64,000 bases of DNA from a virus, in IMG/VR virus record IMGVR_UViG_3300036781_000119, positions 1 through 64,000 of that record. The stretch is one strand, 5' to 3'. Position numbers and translations under genes: made by a program. The notes under the pieces are model-generated. The model was not told the origin of the DNA and did no database searches. It saw only the letters and a program-made list of their open reading frames with translations. Of this stretch, positions 7,623 to 14,772 are shown in pieces. Position 1 is the stretch's first letter. Each line of letters opens with the position of its first letter.

Positions 7623-7826
7623 ATGACCATCGCACCCACGATCGGATCGCCTGCCACGGTGCCGACCAGGACCATCCCACAGCCCGGCAAGGTCGTGGCC
7701 GTCCAGCCCGACTACCTCGTGCTTCAGCTGGCCACCGGCCCCATCGTCATTGCCGCCTACCGCGACGGCGCATGGCGCGAAGATGGCAACCCTGCCGAAG
7801 CACCGATCGAATTCACCACCCACTGA
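7623..7826 (+). CDS. hypothetical small protein, 67 aa
   Basis: ATG at 7623 is preceded by GAAGGGA. The sequence is Thr/Pro-rich at the N terminus and then reads KVVAVQPDYLVLQLATGPIV, a likely small beta-barrel or hairpin, and ends in an acidic tail. The function is unknown. It lies between 7378-7575 and the DUF3489-type gene. Confidence 0.7.
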   Translation: MTIAPTIGSPATVPTRTIPQPGKVVAVQPDYLVLQLATGPIVIAAYRDGAWREDGNPAEAPIEFTTH

Positions 7827-7882
7827 ACGCCTGCCGGCCGGGGGATTTCCCCCCGGCCACCCCCACCGAAGGAACAGCCGAC

Positions 7883-8578
7883 ATGAAGCCCATCAGCAAG
7901 AAGCCCCTGAAGCCCGCCAGCGCCCGCAAGCCGATCACCAAGGTGCTGACGCCCAAGCCGACCGCCGCCAAGCTGAAGGCCGGCACCAAGATCAGCGCGC
8001 CCGGCCACCCGATCGACGGCGGCAAGATCGTCGCGGTTGCCACCGGGAAGGCGCCCGAGATCGGCGCGAAGGAGTTCAACGACATCAGAAACATTGCCGA
8101 CAAAACTGCCGACAGGATCTTGGCCAAGCGCACCAAGGCAGCGCCGAAGGCCGCCCAGGCACCCGAGCCCACACCAGCCCCGGTTGCCCCGGCCGCACCG
8201 CCGGAAGCCGCCCAGGCCCAGCCTGCCGCACCGCGCGCTACCCTGCGCAGCTTGGCCCAGGCAGTCGTGGACACCGCCGGTCCCGAGGGCACCTTGGCCC
8301 ATGGCTTGGCGATCGCCGCCCTGCGCGATTTCCTCGCCGGCAAGCCCAAGGCGGAGCGCGGCCCGGCTCAGCCGACCGAGACCCAGGCCGAGCTGATCGA
8401 CATCTGCACCCGCCCCCAGGGTGCCACGGCTCGGGAACTGGCCAACGCGGTCGGCTGGCCCAGCATCGCGGCTCGCACCACCCTGACGAAGATGGCCGAC
8501 CGCTTCGGCTACACCCTGACCGAGAAGCCGAAGGCCGCCGGCCGGGGCATCACCTTCTACATGGAGCGCAACGCCTGA
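7883..8578 (+). CDS. DUF3489-type protein with Lys/Ala/Pro-rich N-terminal region, 231 aa
   Basis: ATG at 7883 follows AAGGAAC. Residues 1-80 are Lys-rich (KPISKKPLKPASARKPITK), residues of about 95-125 a Pro/Ala linker, and the C-terminal 65 residues match DUF3489: TQAELIDICTRPQGATARE, LANAVGW, then a helix pair and ITFYMERNA. In DUF3489 proteins this domain resembles a winged helix that starts TKQAxLIxLLxRPEGATxxEL. DNA binding by both the wing and the histone-like basic tail is an inference. Its stop abuts that of the convergent methyltransferase gene (TGATCA). Confidence 0.8.
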   Translation: MKPISKKPLKPASARKPITKVLTPKPTAAKLKAGTKISAPGHPIDGGKIVAVATGKAPEIGAKEFNDIRNIADKTADRILAKRTKAAPKAAQAPEPTPAPVAPAAPPEAAQAQPAAPRATLRSLAQAVVDTAGPEGTLAHGLAIAALRDFLAGKPKAERGPAQPTETQAELIDICTRPQGATARELANAVGWPSIAARTTLTKMADRFGYTLTEKPKAAGRGITFYMERNA

Positions 8579-9814
8579 TCAGGCTGCCGCCGCTGCCTCA
8601 CGGGTGGCGGCGGTTTCGCTGAAGGTGGCGCCCGTCGCCGCAAGAGTCGCCTGCTTTCCGGTGAACCGTTCCCACCGGCGCACAGTCGTGTCGCAGTAGG
8701 CGGTGGTGAGCTCCACCCCGTGGCATACGCGCCCCGTCATTTCCGCCGCTATGATCGTGCTGCCGCTGCCGCAGAATGGATCCGCGATGGTGCGCGCCAT
8801 GTCCGTCACTTCAATGATCGACGTGAGCAGTTCCACCGGCTTTTCAGTCGCATGCAGGATGTTTCCCGTGCGCTTGCATGTGATCACGTTGCCCTGCGCC
8901 TTTTTCGGGTTGAAGGGCGACTTCACCCGCACCCCGCACATGATGAGCTCGTGCTGCATCCGCCATCCTGCCCCCATGCCCGGCGTGCCCTTGTCCCATA
9001 CGATCATGTTGCGGACACCGAACCCGCTGCTTTCGACCACATCGAACAGGTTGATCCACATGCGCCAATCGGTGAAGGCATAGACCACGCCGGCGTTGAA
9101 ATTCGGCAGAACCGCGCGCATGAGCGCCATATATCCGCGCGTGGATAGGGTGTCGTTGGCAATCATAGCGGTGCCGCGCGTGCCTACGCTGCCGGCTGAC
9201 TTGCCCGCCTCCTGAAAGCCGCCCGAGCAATAGGGCGGATCTGTCAGGATCATGTCCACCGTGGCGCCGTTTTCTGCGCTGATGCTATCGCCGCAGACGA
9301 GTCGATGCTTGTCCATTTGCCAGACATCGCCCCGCCGCGTGATGACCGTGGGCAGCGGCTCGGGAACCTCGTCAGGCCCAGCCCGGCCTGTCGTCTTGTC
9401 GAGGAACCCGGATAGCTCGATATCGCTGAAGCCGGTCAGACTGAGGTCGAAGCCCTCCAGCTTCAGGTCGCCGAGCTCCAGCTTCAGCAGATCCGTATCC
9501 CAGCCAGATTGCAGCGCCAGCGCGTTGTCGGCGAGGGTGTAGGCGCGGCGCTGGGCGGGGCTCAGGTGGGCGAGCTCGATCACCGGCACTTCGCCCAGGC
9601 CCATCGACAGGGCGGCTTGCACGCGGGCGTGCCCGGCCAGGATCACGCCATCGCTGCCGATCAGCACGGGGACGGTGAAACCGAACTCGCGGATGGACCG
9701 CACCACCGCTTCGATCTGCGCGGCGGAATGCGTGCGGGCGTTGCGCGGGTTCGGCTTCAGGTCGCCCGGCGCCATCGGGCGATAGGGCGGCAGGGCGACG
9801 GGTTTCTTGGTCAT
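8579..9814 (-). CDS. ParB-like nuclease domain fused to DNA methyltransferase, 411 aa
   Basis: Residues 11-110 are a ParB/Spo0J-like domain (LKPNPRNARTHS ... GHARVQAAL ... TLADNALAL). Residues of about 160-395 are an S-adenosylmethionine-dependent amino-methyltransferase with motif IV DPPY at 192-195 before the AdoMet motif DPFCGSG at 345-351 and HATEKP at 321-326, the beta-class order used by N6-adenine or N4-cytosine enzymes. ParB-methylase fusions are common in phages, where the methylase protects phage DNA from host restriction. The ATG at 9814 is chosen over the upstream 9841 codon because ACGGAG lies 6 nt before it. It stands alone on the minus strand within a plus-strand region, as expected for a moron. 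The target site cannot be predicted. Confidence 0.92.
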   Translation of the reverse strand: MTKKPVALPPYRPMAPGDLKPNPRNARTHSAAQIEAVVRSIREFGFTVPVLIGSDGVILAGHARVQAALSMGLGEVPVIELAHLSPAQRRAYTLADNALALQSGWDTDLLKLELGDLKLEGFDLSLTGFSDIELSGFLDKTTGRAGPDEVPEPLPTVITRRGDVWQMDKHRLVCGDSISAENGATVDMILTDPPYCSGGFQEAGKSAGSVGTRGTAMIANDTLSTRGYMALMRAVLPNFNAGVVYAFTDWRMWINLFDVVESSGFGVRNMIVWDKGTPGMGAGWRMQHELIMCGVRVKSPFNPKKAQGNVITCKRTGNILHATEKPVELLTSIIEVTDMARTIADPFCGSGSTIIAAEMTGRVCHGVELTTAYCDTTVRRWERFTGKQATLAATGATFSETAATREAAAAA

Positions 9815-9873
9815 GTCGGGCTCCGTGGGTGATCGCGGCATGATGCAGCACCGGAGCGCGCGATAAAATATTT

Positions 9874-9952
9874 ACGGAACGCGCGGATTTATCGTGGACA
9901 GCGCGGCGGTTTATGCATAATGTCTGATTACCGGCAGGCGATGGGCCGCCGG
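9874..9952 (+). promoter_or_regulatory. early promoter E with ATGCAT palindrome and leader hairpin
   Basis: ACGGAACGCG 9874-9883; TGGACA 9895-9900; 15-bp spacer; CATAAT 9916-9921, within TTTATGCATAAT 9910-9921. The leader pairs CCGGC 9931-9935 with GCCGG 9948-9952, continued by GGC/GCC. It precedes the longest uninterrupted early operon (9972-14575). Confidence 0.75.
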
Positions 9953-9971
9953 CAGCAAGGATATCCACCCG

Positions 9972-10439
9972 ATGCTCGCACACCCCACCGACAAGCTGGG
10001 CTTTGAAATTCAGACATGCAGCCGCTGCGGCGGGTCGGGCCATTACAGCTACAACCAGATCAACGGCACCACCTGCTTTGGCTGCGGCGGCACGGGCAAG
10101 AAGCACACGAAGCGCGGCGCGGTGGCCCATGCAGCCTACATCGAAAGCCTGAAGGTCCGCCTGGGCGATCTGAAGGTGGGCGACCTGCTGCGGGTCGAAA
10201 CCTTCGGCCGCGCCTACTTCGCCCCGATCGTGGAAATCGGCGCCCCGCACGTCAACGGCTGGAGCGAACGCGACGGCGTGCGCAAGGACTCGGTCGTGAT
10301 CAACGTCACCACCCAGCACGCCAAGTATGGCCGCAGCGGGCTGGTCGCCTCGCCCGACTACATGGCGCGCAAGGGCTGGACCGCCGAAGAAAAGGCGCCG
10401 CTGATCGCCGCCGCCCTCCAGCTTCAGGGGGGCGTGTGA
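9972..10439 (+). CDS. DnaJ-type zinc-finger protein, 155 aa
   Basis: Residues 16-45 contain two CxxCxGxG repeats (CSRCGGSGHY and CFGCGGTGKK), the zinc-binding module of DnaJ and of many phage early proteins. The C-terminal 100 residues form a beta-rich domain (KVGDLLRVETFGRAYFAPIV) without J-domain residues, so it is not a co-chaperone in the usual sense. AAGGA at 9956-9960 is well spaced. First gene of the operon behind promoter E, and coupled to the next by TGATG. Confidence 0.85.
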   Translation: MLAHPTDKLGFEIQTCSRCGGSGHYSYNQINGTTCFGCGGTGKKHTKRGAVAHAAYIESLKVRLGDLKVGDLLRVETFGRAYFAPIVEIGAPHVNGWSERDGVRKDSVVINVTTQHAKYGRSGLVASPDYMARKGWTAEEKAPLIAAALQLQGGV

Positions 10440-10693
10440 TGTCCGTCATCCTCCCCACCATCCACATGAACGGCACATCGCGGGCCAGCCTGCTGGGCGA
10501 CCTGATCGCCGCGATCGACGCGCTGCGGCTTGCAGGCGAGGCGGTGGGCCGCACCGTGCCGAACGGCCGGGACTATTACCCCCAGGGGGCGGAAGCCTTC
10601 AGGCAGGCCCAGGAGGCTCACGCCAAGCGGGCGCGCGACATCGACGCGGTGCGCCGGGAACTGAACGAAATCGCAGAAGGGATTGCAACATGA
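10439..10693 (+). CDS. hypothetical helical protein, 84 aa
   Basis: Start ATG overlaps the upstream stop as TGATG. After a short leader the protein is helical with heptad-like spacing (LLGDLIAAIDALRLAGEAV and RARDIDAVRRELNEIAEGI). No family recognised. It overlaps the next gene by ATGA. Confidence 0.75.
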   Translation: MSVILPTIHMNGTSRASLLGDLIAAIDALRLAGEAVGRTVPNGRDYYPQGAEAFRQAQEAHAKRARDIDAVRRELNEIAEGIAT

Positions 10694-11022
10694 TCGACAT
10701 CAGCAAAGCCGCACCCAGGCCGTGGGTATCGGGGCCGACCGGCTCCCGGATGCAGGGCTACGGACAGACCGTGGCCATCGTGCAGCTGGACAACCCGCGC
10801 AACCTTATCGCTGGCGTGTTCGGCGATCAGACCGGCGGGGAGGAAGCCGCCCAGGCAAGCGCCGCCCTGATCGTGCGCGCCGTGAACAGCCATGATCAGC
10901 TGGTGGAGCAGCTGAAGGAACTGGTCAGCTGGACCGAGGGCGTTTGCTACCAGTTCGGCATTGGCGAAGACGCCCTGGCGGGAGCCCGCGCCGCGATCGC
11001 CGCTGCGGAGGGCCGGTCGTGA
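10690..11022 (+). CDS. conserved phage hypothetical protein, 110 aa
   Basis: The pattern MIDISKAAPRPW near the start, then N-x-x-L-I-A-G-V, AALIVRAVNSHDQLVEQLKE and a final AxAAIAAAEG, is that of a small protein widespread in phages, in which alternating strands precede an A-x-L-I-V-x-A-V-N-x-H helix. Its function is unknown. ATGA overlap upstream, GTGA overlap downstream. Confidence 0.8.
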   Translation: MIDISKAAPRPWVSGPTGSRMQGYGQTVAIVQLDNPRNLIAGVFGDQTGGEEAAQASAALIVRAVNSHDQLVEQLKELVSWTEGVCYQFGIGEDALAGARAAIAAAEGRS

Positions 11023-11147
11023 GCGGGCGCATCCTCGCGCTGCTGGCGTGCGCGTGCCTCGCGCTGGCCGTGGCCATCCCGGCGGCTGTGACCATCGGGG
11101 ACGCCTTTGGTCGAGCCGGCGCGACGCTGGGGAGCGCCGCACGATGA
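11019..11147 (+). CDS. small membrane protein, 42 aa
   Basis: GTG at 11019 overlaps the preceding stop (GTGA) and the stop overlaps the next ATG (ATGA), which strongly supports translation although the gene is short. The product is one hydrophobic helix (ILALLACACLALAVAIPAAV) followed by a short tail. It may be a single-pass inner-membrane peptide or a secreted peptide. Confidence 0.65.
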   Translation: MSGRILALLACACLALAVAIPAAVTIGDAFGRAGATLGSAAR

Positions 11148-11986
11148 CCGGCATCGTTCGCAAGGACTCGATCGAGGAACTGTGCGGCCACCGGGATGCG
11201 GCGCTGTCGCTGTATGCCCAGGCGTTCGAACTGTTCAAGGCGGCGCGCGCTGCCCATGCCAGGGCGTGCGTCGGCTATCCGCATATCTCGGCGGCGGTGA
11301 CCGATCCGTTCCGCTTCATCCGGGCCGAGGATGGCGGCGCGCGGTATGCGGGCGAGGTCCGGCCGCACCTGGACCGCGATATGTGGCGCGCGCTGCTGGT
11401 GAACACCAAGCTGGGCAGCCTGATGGACGAACAGGAGCGGAAGGCATTCGACAAGGGGCTGGAGAACCCGCCCGAGATCTCGGCGGAGACGGTGTTCGCC
11501 ACCCTGTCGCGGCTGGCCGCCGAGGGCGATGCGATCTTCCGGCGCGGCATGGTCGAGGCATTCCGCAGCCTGTCCAACGACTACCGATCGCACGACGGGT
11601 TCAAGATCGGGCCGCGCATGGTGGTGCGGCGCGTGGTCGATGTCACCCCGTTTCGGGGCGACAAGGGCAAGCGCAGTTTGTGGGTGCGGCTGTCCACCAG
11701 TGGCGAGCAGCGGTTGCAGGACGTTGACCGGGTGCTGCACATCCTGGATGGGAAGGCGCCACCCGAAAGGCTGCAAGGCATCTGCCAAGCCATGCGCGAG
11801 GCCATCCCCAACGAAGGCATGGGGCCGGGCGAGGCGGAGACGCCCTACATGCGGGTGCGCTATTTCCAGAACGGAAACGGGCACCTTTGGATCCTGCGCG
11901 ATGATCTGCGCGAGAAGGCCAACCTGCTGATCGCCGAGCACTACGGCGCGGCGCTGGGCGACAACACCAACCGGAGGGCCGCATGA
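11144..11986 (+). CDS. DUF4942 domain protein, 280 aa
   Basis: Contains the DUF4942 pattern: an N-terminal helical part, WRALLVNTKLGSLMDEQERK, an acidic F-x-T-L region, then AIFRRGMVEAFRSLSNDYRS, FKIGPRMVVRRVVD, and a C-terminal RYFQNGNGHLWILRDDLREK. The paired signatures R-x-L-S-x-D-Y-x-(S/T) and F-x-N-G-x-x-H-L are characteristic. DUF4942 occurs on phages and plasmids, sometimes near methyltransferases; its function is unknown. Coupled on both sides by ATGA overlaps. Confidence 0.85.
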   Translation: MTGIVRKDSIEELCGHRDAALSLYAQAFELFKAARAAHARACVGYPHISAAVTDPFRFIRAEDGGARYAGEVRPHLDRDMWRALLVNTKLGSLMDEQERKAFDKGLENPPEISAETVFATLSRLAAEGDAIFRRGMVEAFRSLSNDYRSHDGFKIGPRMVVRRVVDVTPFRGDKGKRSLWVRLSTSGEQRLQDVDRVLHILDGKAPPERLQGICQAMREAIPNEGMGPGEAETPYMRVRYFQNGNGHLWILRDDLREKANLLIAEHYGAALGDNTNRRAA

Positions 11987-12504
11987 GCCGAATCGTCTGC
12001 CCGTCGTGCTCGAGGAAATTCGCCAGCGCCGCAGCTGGCCGTGAGCACCAGCGCGCCACCCATGACAATCCGGCCTGGGTGCGCGAACGCGAGGCCAAGG
12101 CGCAGGCGGCCGCGATATTTCGCTCCGATGCGGCCGATGCGGTCGAGCTCGCCCGCGATGCCAAGCGCACCAGCGTGCCGACATGCCCCAGCTGCGGCAA
12201 CCTCGCCCGCATGTCGGTCGGCAAGTGGGGCGTTCGCGCTGACTGCTGCGGGCTCTGGTCATGGAAGGGAAAGCCCTTGGTCGATCGCGAGACGCACGCC
12301 GCCCGCATCCATGCGCACGACGCCTTCGATCGGCTCTGGAAATCCGGGGCGGTGCCGCGCCACCGCTGCTACGCCCGGCTCGCCGCGCTGATGGGGCTGA
12401 CCCGGGACGAATGCCACATCGCGCTGATGACCGCCGCGCAGTGCCGGCAGGTGATCGCCTTGGTGAATGCCGGGCGGCTGGCGCTGGCCGAGGTGGCGTC
12501 GTGA
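11983..12504 (+). CDS. DUF3268-type zinc-finger protein, 173 aa
   Basis: Two metal sites are visible. CPSCSRKFASAAAGREHQRA followed by TH is a C2H2-like finger at residues 6-27. A CPSCGN ... DCCG ribbon lies at about 66-87. The C-terminal part (HAHDAFDRLWKSGAV, YARLAALMGLTRDECHIALM, QCRQVIALV) matches the zinc-finger-containing DUF3268 family, whose members carry H-x-A-F-D-x-L-W and (D/E)ECHIG. The C2H2 finger is an addition to the usual family layout. Probable nucleic-acid binder. Confidence 0.85.
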   Translation: MSRIVCPSCSRKFASAAAGREHQRATHDNPAWVREREAKAQAAAIFRSDAADAVELARDAKRTSVPTCPSCGNLARMSVGKWGVRADCCGLWSWKGKPLVDRETHAARIHAHDAFDRLWKSGAVPRHRCYARLAALMGLTRDECHIALMTAAQCRQVIALVNAGRLALAEVAS

Positions 12505-12737
12505 TGCCCCGTCGCCGCGCGCTGCTGCTGGGGAGCGCGAGCTTGGCCCTGGGGACGGTCGATAGGCCCACGCTGACCGTGGCGCCCAGCCGGCGGGTGC
12601 CGGTGCTTTGGCACCCCAAGCCGGGCGACCGAATCACCTACGGCCGGGAGACATTCTTCGTGCAGGAGGTGCTGAGCGAAAGCACTGTCACGCTGGCGGA
12701 CAAGCCGCCGTTTCCGTTCAAGCGAGACGTGCCGTAA
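12504..12737 (+). CDS. hypothetical protein, 77 aa
   Basis: The ATG at 12504 overlaps the preceding stop (TGATG). A basic start (MPRRRALLLGSASLALGT) looks like a weak Tat/Sec-type signal, but no cleavage site is convincing. The rest is beta-rich (KPGDRITYGRETFFVQEVL), resembling a small SH3-like barrel. No function assigned. It ends 50 bp before the next gene. Confidence 0.7.
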   Translation: MPRRRALLLGSASLALGTVDRPTLTVAPSRRVPVLWHPKPGDRITYGRETFFVQEVLSESTVTLADKPPFPFKRDVP

Positions 12738-12787
12738 TCCAGCACCACCGCCGCCTAAAGCCTACCCACCCACAATGGAGAACACCG

Positions 12788-13405
12788 ATGGAAAAGCCGA
12801 AATTCTTCCAGTTTCAGATTGGCGATCGCGTCGAGACGATCAAAGACCTGGGCAGCAAGCGGGGCGTGGTGCAAAGCATCATCCGCCGTGAGGGCTACAC
12901 CGACTGCCCGCGCGTGCTCTACGCCGATGATTCGTATGGGGACGTCCACCCCGCCAACCTGATCCTGCTGGCGCGGCGCGAGGGCGCGGGCTTTGACATC
13001 CACGGCGAGGGCGAGCCCCAGGACGAGGCAGGCGCCGACATGGAGGACGATGCCGACGAGGCGGCGCGGGCCGCCCAGGCGCAGCGGATCAAGGCCGCCG
13101 GCGACGCGCTGCTGAACAACATCATGGCCCGGTGGCGATCCTTCGGCAGCCCGCGCTCCGCCATCCACGAAGCTGAGAACACCATGTGGGAACTGTGCGT
13201 GGCGCTGGACGACGCGGCCAAGCCACCGGCGCCCGATCCCGTGGACGTGATGGCCGAAGCGCTCTGGCCGTGGTTGCGGAACGCCATGCCGGGTTGCGAG
13301 AGGTCAGAGTGGAGCGCGGTCCAAACGGGATCGGCGGCACACGCAATGGCGCGCAACGCGGCAAAGGCCGCCCTCGCCATCCGTGAGGCCAAGGCCAATG
13401 GCTGA
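12788..13405 (+). CDS. hypothetical two-domain protein, 205 aa
   Basis: ATG at 12788 follows GGAGA at 12776-12780. Residues 1-65 form an SH3/KOW-like beta domain (FQIGDRVETIKDLGSKRGVV, then LYADDSYGDVHPANL). An acidic linker (DMEDDADEAARAAQAQ) and a helical C terminus follow. The N-terminal type is common in phage proteins but has no specific role. It overlaps the next gene by 8 bp. Confidence 0.75.
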   Translation: MEKPKFFQFQIGDRVETIKDLGSKRGVVQSIIRREGYTDCPRVLYADDSYGDVHPANLILLARREGAGFDIHGEGEPQDEAGADMEDDADEAARAAQAQRIKAAGDALLNNIMARWRSFGSPRSAIHEAENTMWELCVALDDAAKPPAPDPVDVMAEALWPWLRNAMPGCERSEWSAVQTGSAAHAMARNAAKAALAIREAKANG

Positions 13406-13616
13406 CGGGACAGGCCTATTCGGCGAAATGCCGGTCAGCGCGTCGATTGAGGATCAGATCGCCGAGGTGAAGCGGGAAATCGCGATGCGCCGCCGGGTCT
13501 ACGCTGGCCGCGTGGCGGACGGGAAGATGACCGCCCAGGCAGCGGCGCGGCAGACTGGCGTGATGGAGGCGGTGCTGGCGACGCTGCAATCCGTCCAGAA
13601 GGCGAGGCCGGCATGA
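13398..13616 (+). CDS. hypothetical helical protein, 72 aa
   Basis: ATG at 13398 (MADGTGLFGEM) is preferred over 13383, which would overlap the upstream gene further without a better ribosome site. The body, IEDQIAEVKREIAMRRRVYA through MEAVLATLQSVQKA, is a predicted helical hairpin of a kind frequent in phages. No function known. Confidence 0.7.
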   Translation: MADGTGLFGEMPVSASIEDQIAEVKREIAMRRRVYAGRVADGKMTAQAAARQTGVMEAVLATLQSVQKARPA

Positions 13617-13807
13617 GCACCGCCACACAGCCCGGCCTGTTCGATCCGGTGCCCCAGCCGACATGGCGGCCGCCGAAGGGAGCGGGCGCCTGCACGCGCG
13701 ACATCAAGGCTGGCCCAGGCACATGCTGGCACTGGTGGGAGGGCTGCCCCAGCGCCGAGCGACGGGGCTGCTACCTGCTATGGAACAAGCAGCGGAGGCA
13801 GACATGA
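13613..13807 (+). CDS. hypothetical Cys/Trp-rich protein, 64 aa
   Basis: ATGA overlaps on both ends place it firmly in the operon. It has four Cys (C27, C38, C45, C53) and several Trp around GTCWHWWEGCPSAERRGCY, possibly a small metal- or disulfide-stabilised fold. The N-terminal QPGLFDPVPQPTW includes an LFD motif. No family recognised. Confidence 0.65.
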   Translation: MSTATQPGLFDPVPQPTWRPPKGAGACTRDIKAGPGTCWHWWEGCPSAERRGCYLLWNKQRRQT

Positions 13808-13989
13808 ACCCGCGCCGCGATCGCGCCAGCGGCATCACCCGCTGCGCCGTGTGCGACGGCTACATGCGGCGGGTGGAGTCCAGCCGCTTCACCTGCGCTG
13901 CGGTGGATTGCCCAGGCCACGCCACCGGCGGGGTGCTGACCGCCGAGCTCGCCGAGGCCGAGCGCGCAGCGGTGGAGGCACGGCCATGA
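13804..13989 (+). CDS. zinc-knuckle miniprotein, 61 aa
   Basis: Contains CAVC and, 17 residues after its last Cys, CAAVDCPGH, a C-x2-C / C-x4-C-x2-H set consistent with one zinc site, followed by a short acidic helix. ATGA overlaps join it to both neighbours. Too short for other assignment. Confidence 0.7.
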   Translation: MNPRRDRASGITRCAVCDGYMRRVESSRFTCAAVDCPGHATGGVLTAELAEAERAAVEARP

Positions 13990-14309
13990 AGCCGATCACG
14001 GCAGGAAGGCGCGGGCGCGGAAAGAAAAACCGGACGCCCGGCTTCACCGTCACGCGATCGGACCTGGAGAGCCTGATCTATGTCTCGTCTCTGCCAGGAA
14101 TACGCTACGCGGTGATCACCAGCGGATTTGCGGGGATCGACAAGCCACCCGAAACCCACTCATGGCCCGTGGCGTGCGCCATGGTGCGGACGCTGCGGGA
14201 TCAAGCCTTCGCTCGTCCTGGGCTGTTTCCGGCATTGGTGCAGCAGCGCATGCTGGCATTTCGCGAGCAGATCAACCGTGACGTGCTGGCGGTGGAGGCG
14301 CGCCCATGA
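13986..14309 (+). CDS. hypothetical protein, 107 aa
   Basis: Starts at an ATGA overlap. The N terminus is very basic (AGRRGRGKKNRTPGF); the rest is mixed alpha/beta (TRSDLESLIYVSSLPGIRYA). Nucleic-acid binding is possible from charge alone. No family recognised. Confidence 0.7.
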   Translation: MKPITAGRRGRGKKNRTPGFTVTRSDLESLIYVSSLPGIRYAVITSGFAGIDKPPETHSWPVACAMVRTLRDQAFARPGLFPALVQQRMLAFREQINRDVLAVEARP

Positions 14310-14575
14310 CCGGCCCGGTGGAATGGGTTCCGCCCCGGCGGATCACCCACCCGGCGCTGGCGGTGCCATGCGGCCACTGCGGCGCCTACATCGGCAAGGC
14401 GTGCACCGACAGCTATTCGACCGGCAAGCCGGCCGAGCCCCACGCGATCCGCCACATGATCGCCGAGGCGCACGGGTTCAGGTGGGCAAAGGGGGTCGGC
14501 AGTAGCGACCCCCTTCCCGCGCCACGGCCGCCGGATCAGGACTTGCCGCTGTTCGCTGAGATCTCGGCGACCTGA
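14306..14575 (+). CDS. zinc-ribbon protein of the C-x2-C...PHxxR type, 89 aa
   Basis: Residues 20-55 read VPCGHCGAYIGKACTDS and then PAEPHAIRHMIAEA, the layout of a small zinc-binding domain widespread in phage and actinobacterial proteins (C-P-x-C-x-A-x-x-G-x-x-C ... P-H-x-x-R). A C-terminal Pro-rich tail follows. It is the last gene of the 9972 operon and its 3' end overlaps a convergent minus-strand gene by 40 bp, so transcripts run into each other without a spacer. Confidence 0.75.
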   Translation: MTGPVEWVPPRRITHPALAVPCGHCGAYIGKACTDSYSTGKPAEPHAIRHMIAEAHGFRWAKGVGSSDPLPAPRPPDQDLPLFAEISAT

Positions 14576-14772
14576 TCCGGCGTAACGCGCACGCCGCGCA
14601 TGCTCGACCCCCGCGCCGCCCGCGCGTGGCGCCGGATGGCGCGGGCCATGCGATGCCACGTCCACCCCGCCATCGCCGCAGCGTCCGCACAGCGCACCGG
14701 CTGCCACGGCATCGCCAGCTGACGCGCATGCTCGGCCCCCGCGCTGGTGATGGAGCGGAGGGTCAGGGTCAT
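14536..14772 (-). CDS. hypothetical basic protein, 78 aa
   Basis: ATG at 14772 overlaps the stop of the TGT-like gene (ATGA). It is Arg/Ala-rich with WTWHRMARAIRRHARAARGS in the middle and ends DQVAEISANSGKS. Possibly nucleic-acid binding. The last gene of the minus-strand DNA-metabolism operon; it overlaps the convergent zinc-ribbon gene by 40 bp. Confidence 0.65.
   Translation of the reverse strand: MTLTLRSITSAGAEHARQLAMPWQPVRCADAAAMAGWTWHRMARAIRRHARAARGSSMRGVRVTPDQVAEISANSGKS

Noticed and set aside
10925-12637. 570-codon minus-strand frame
   Set aside because: It lies opposite the well-supported 11144-12504 genes (DUF4942, DUF3268), is Arg/Pro/Ala-rich as expected of a GC-rich shadow frame and has no ribosome site or domain.
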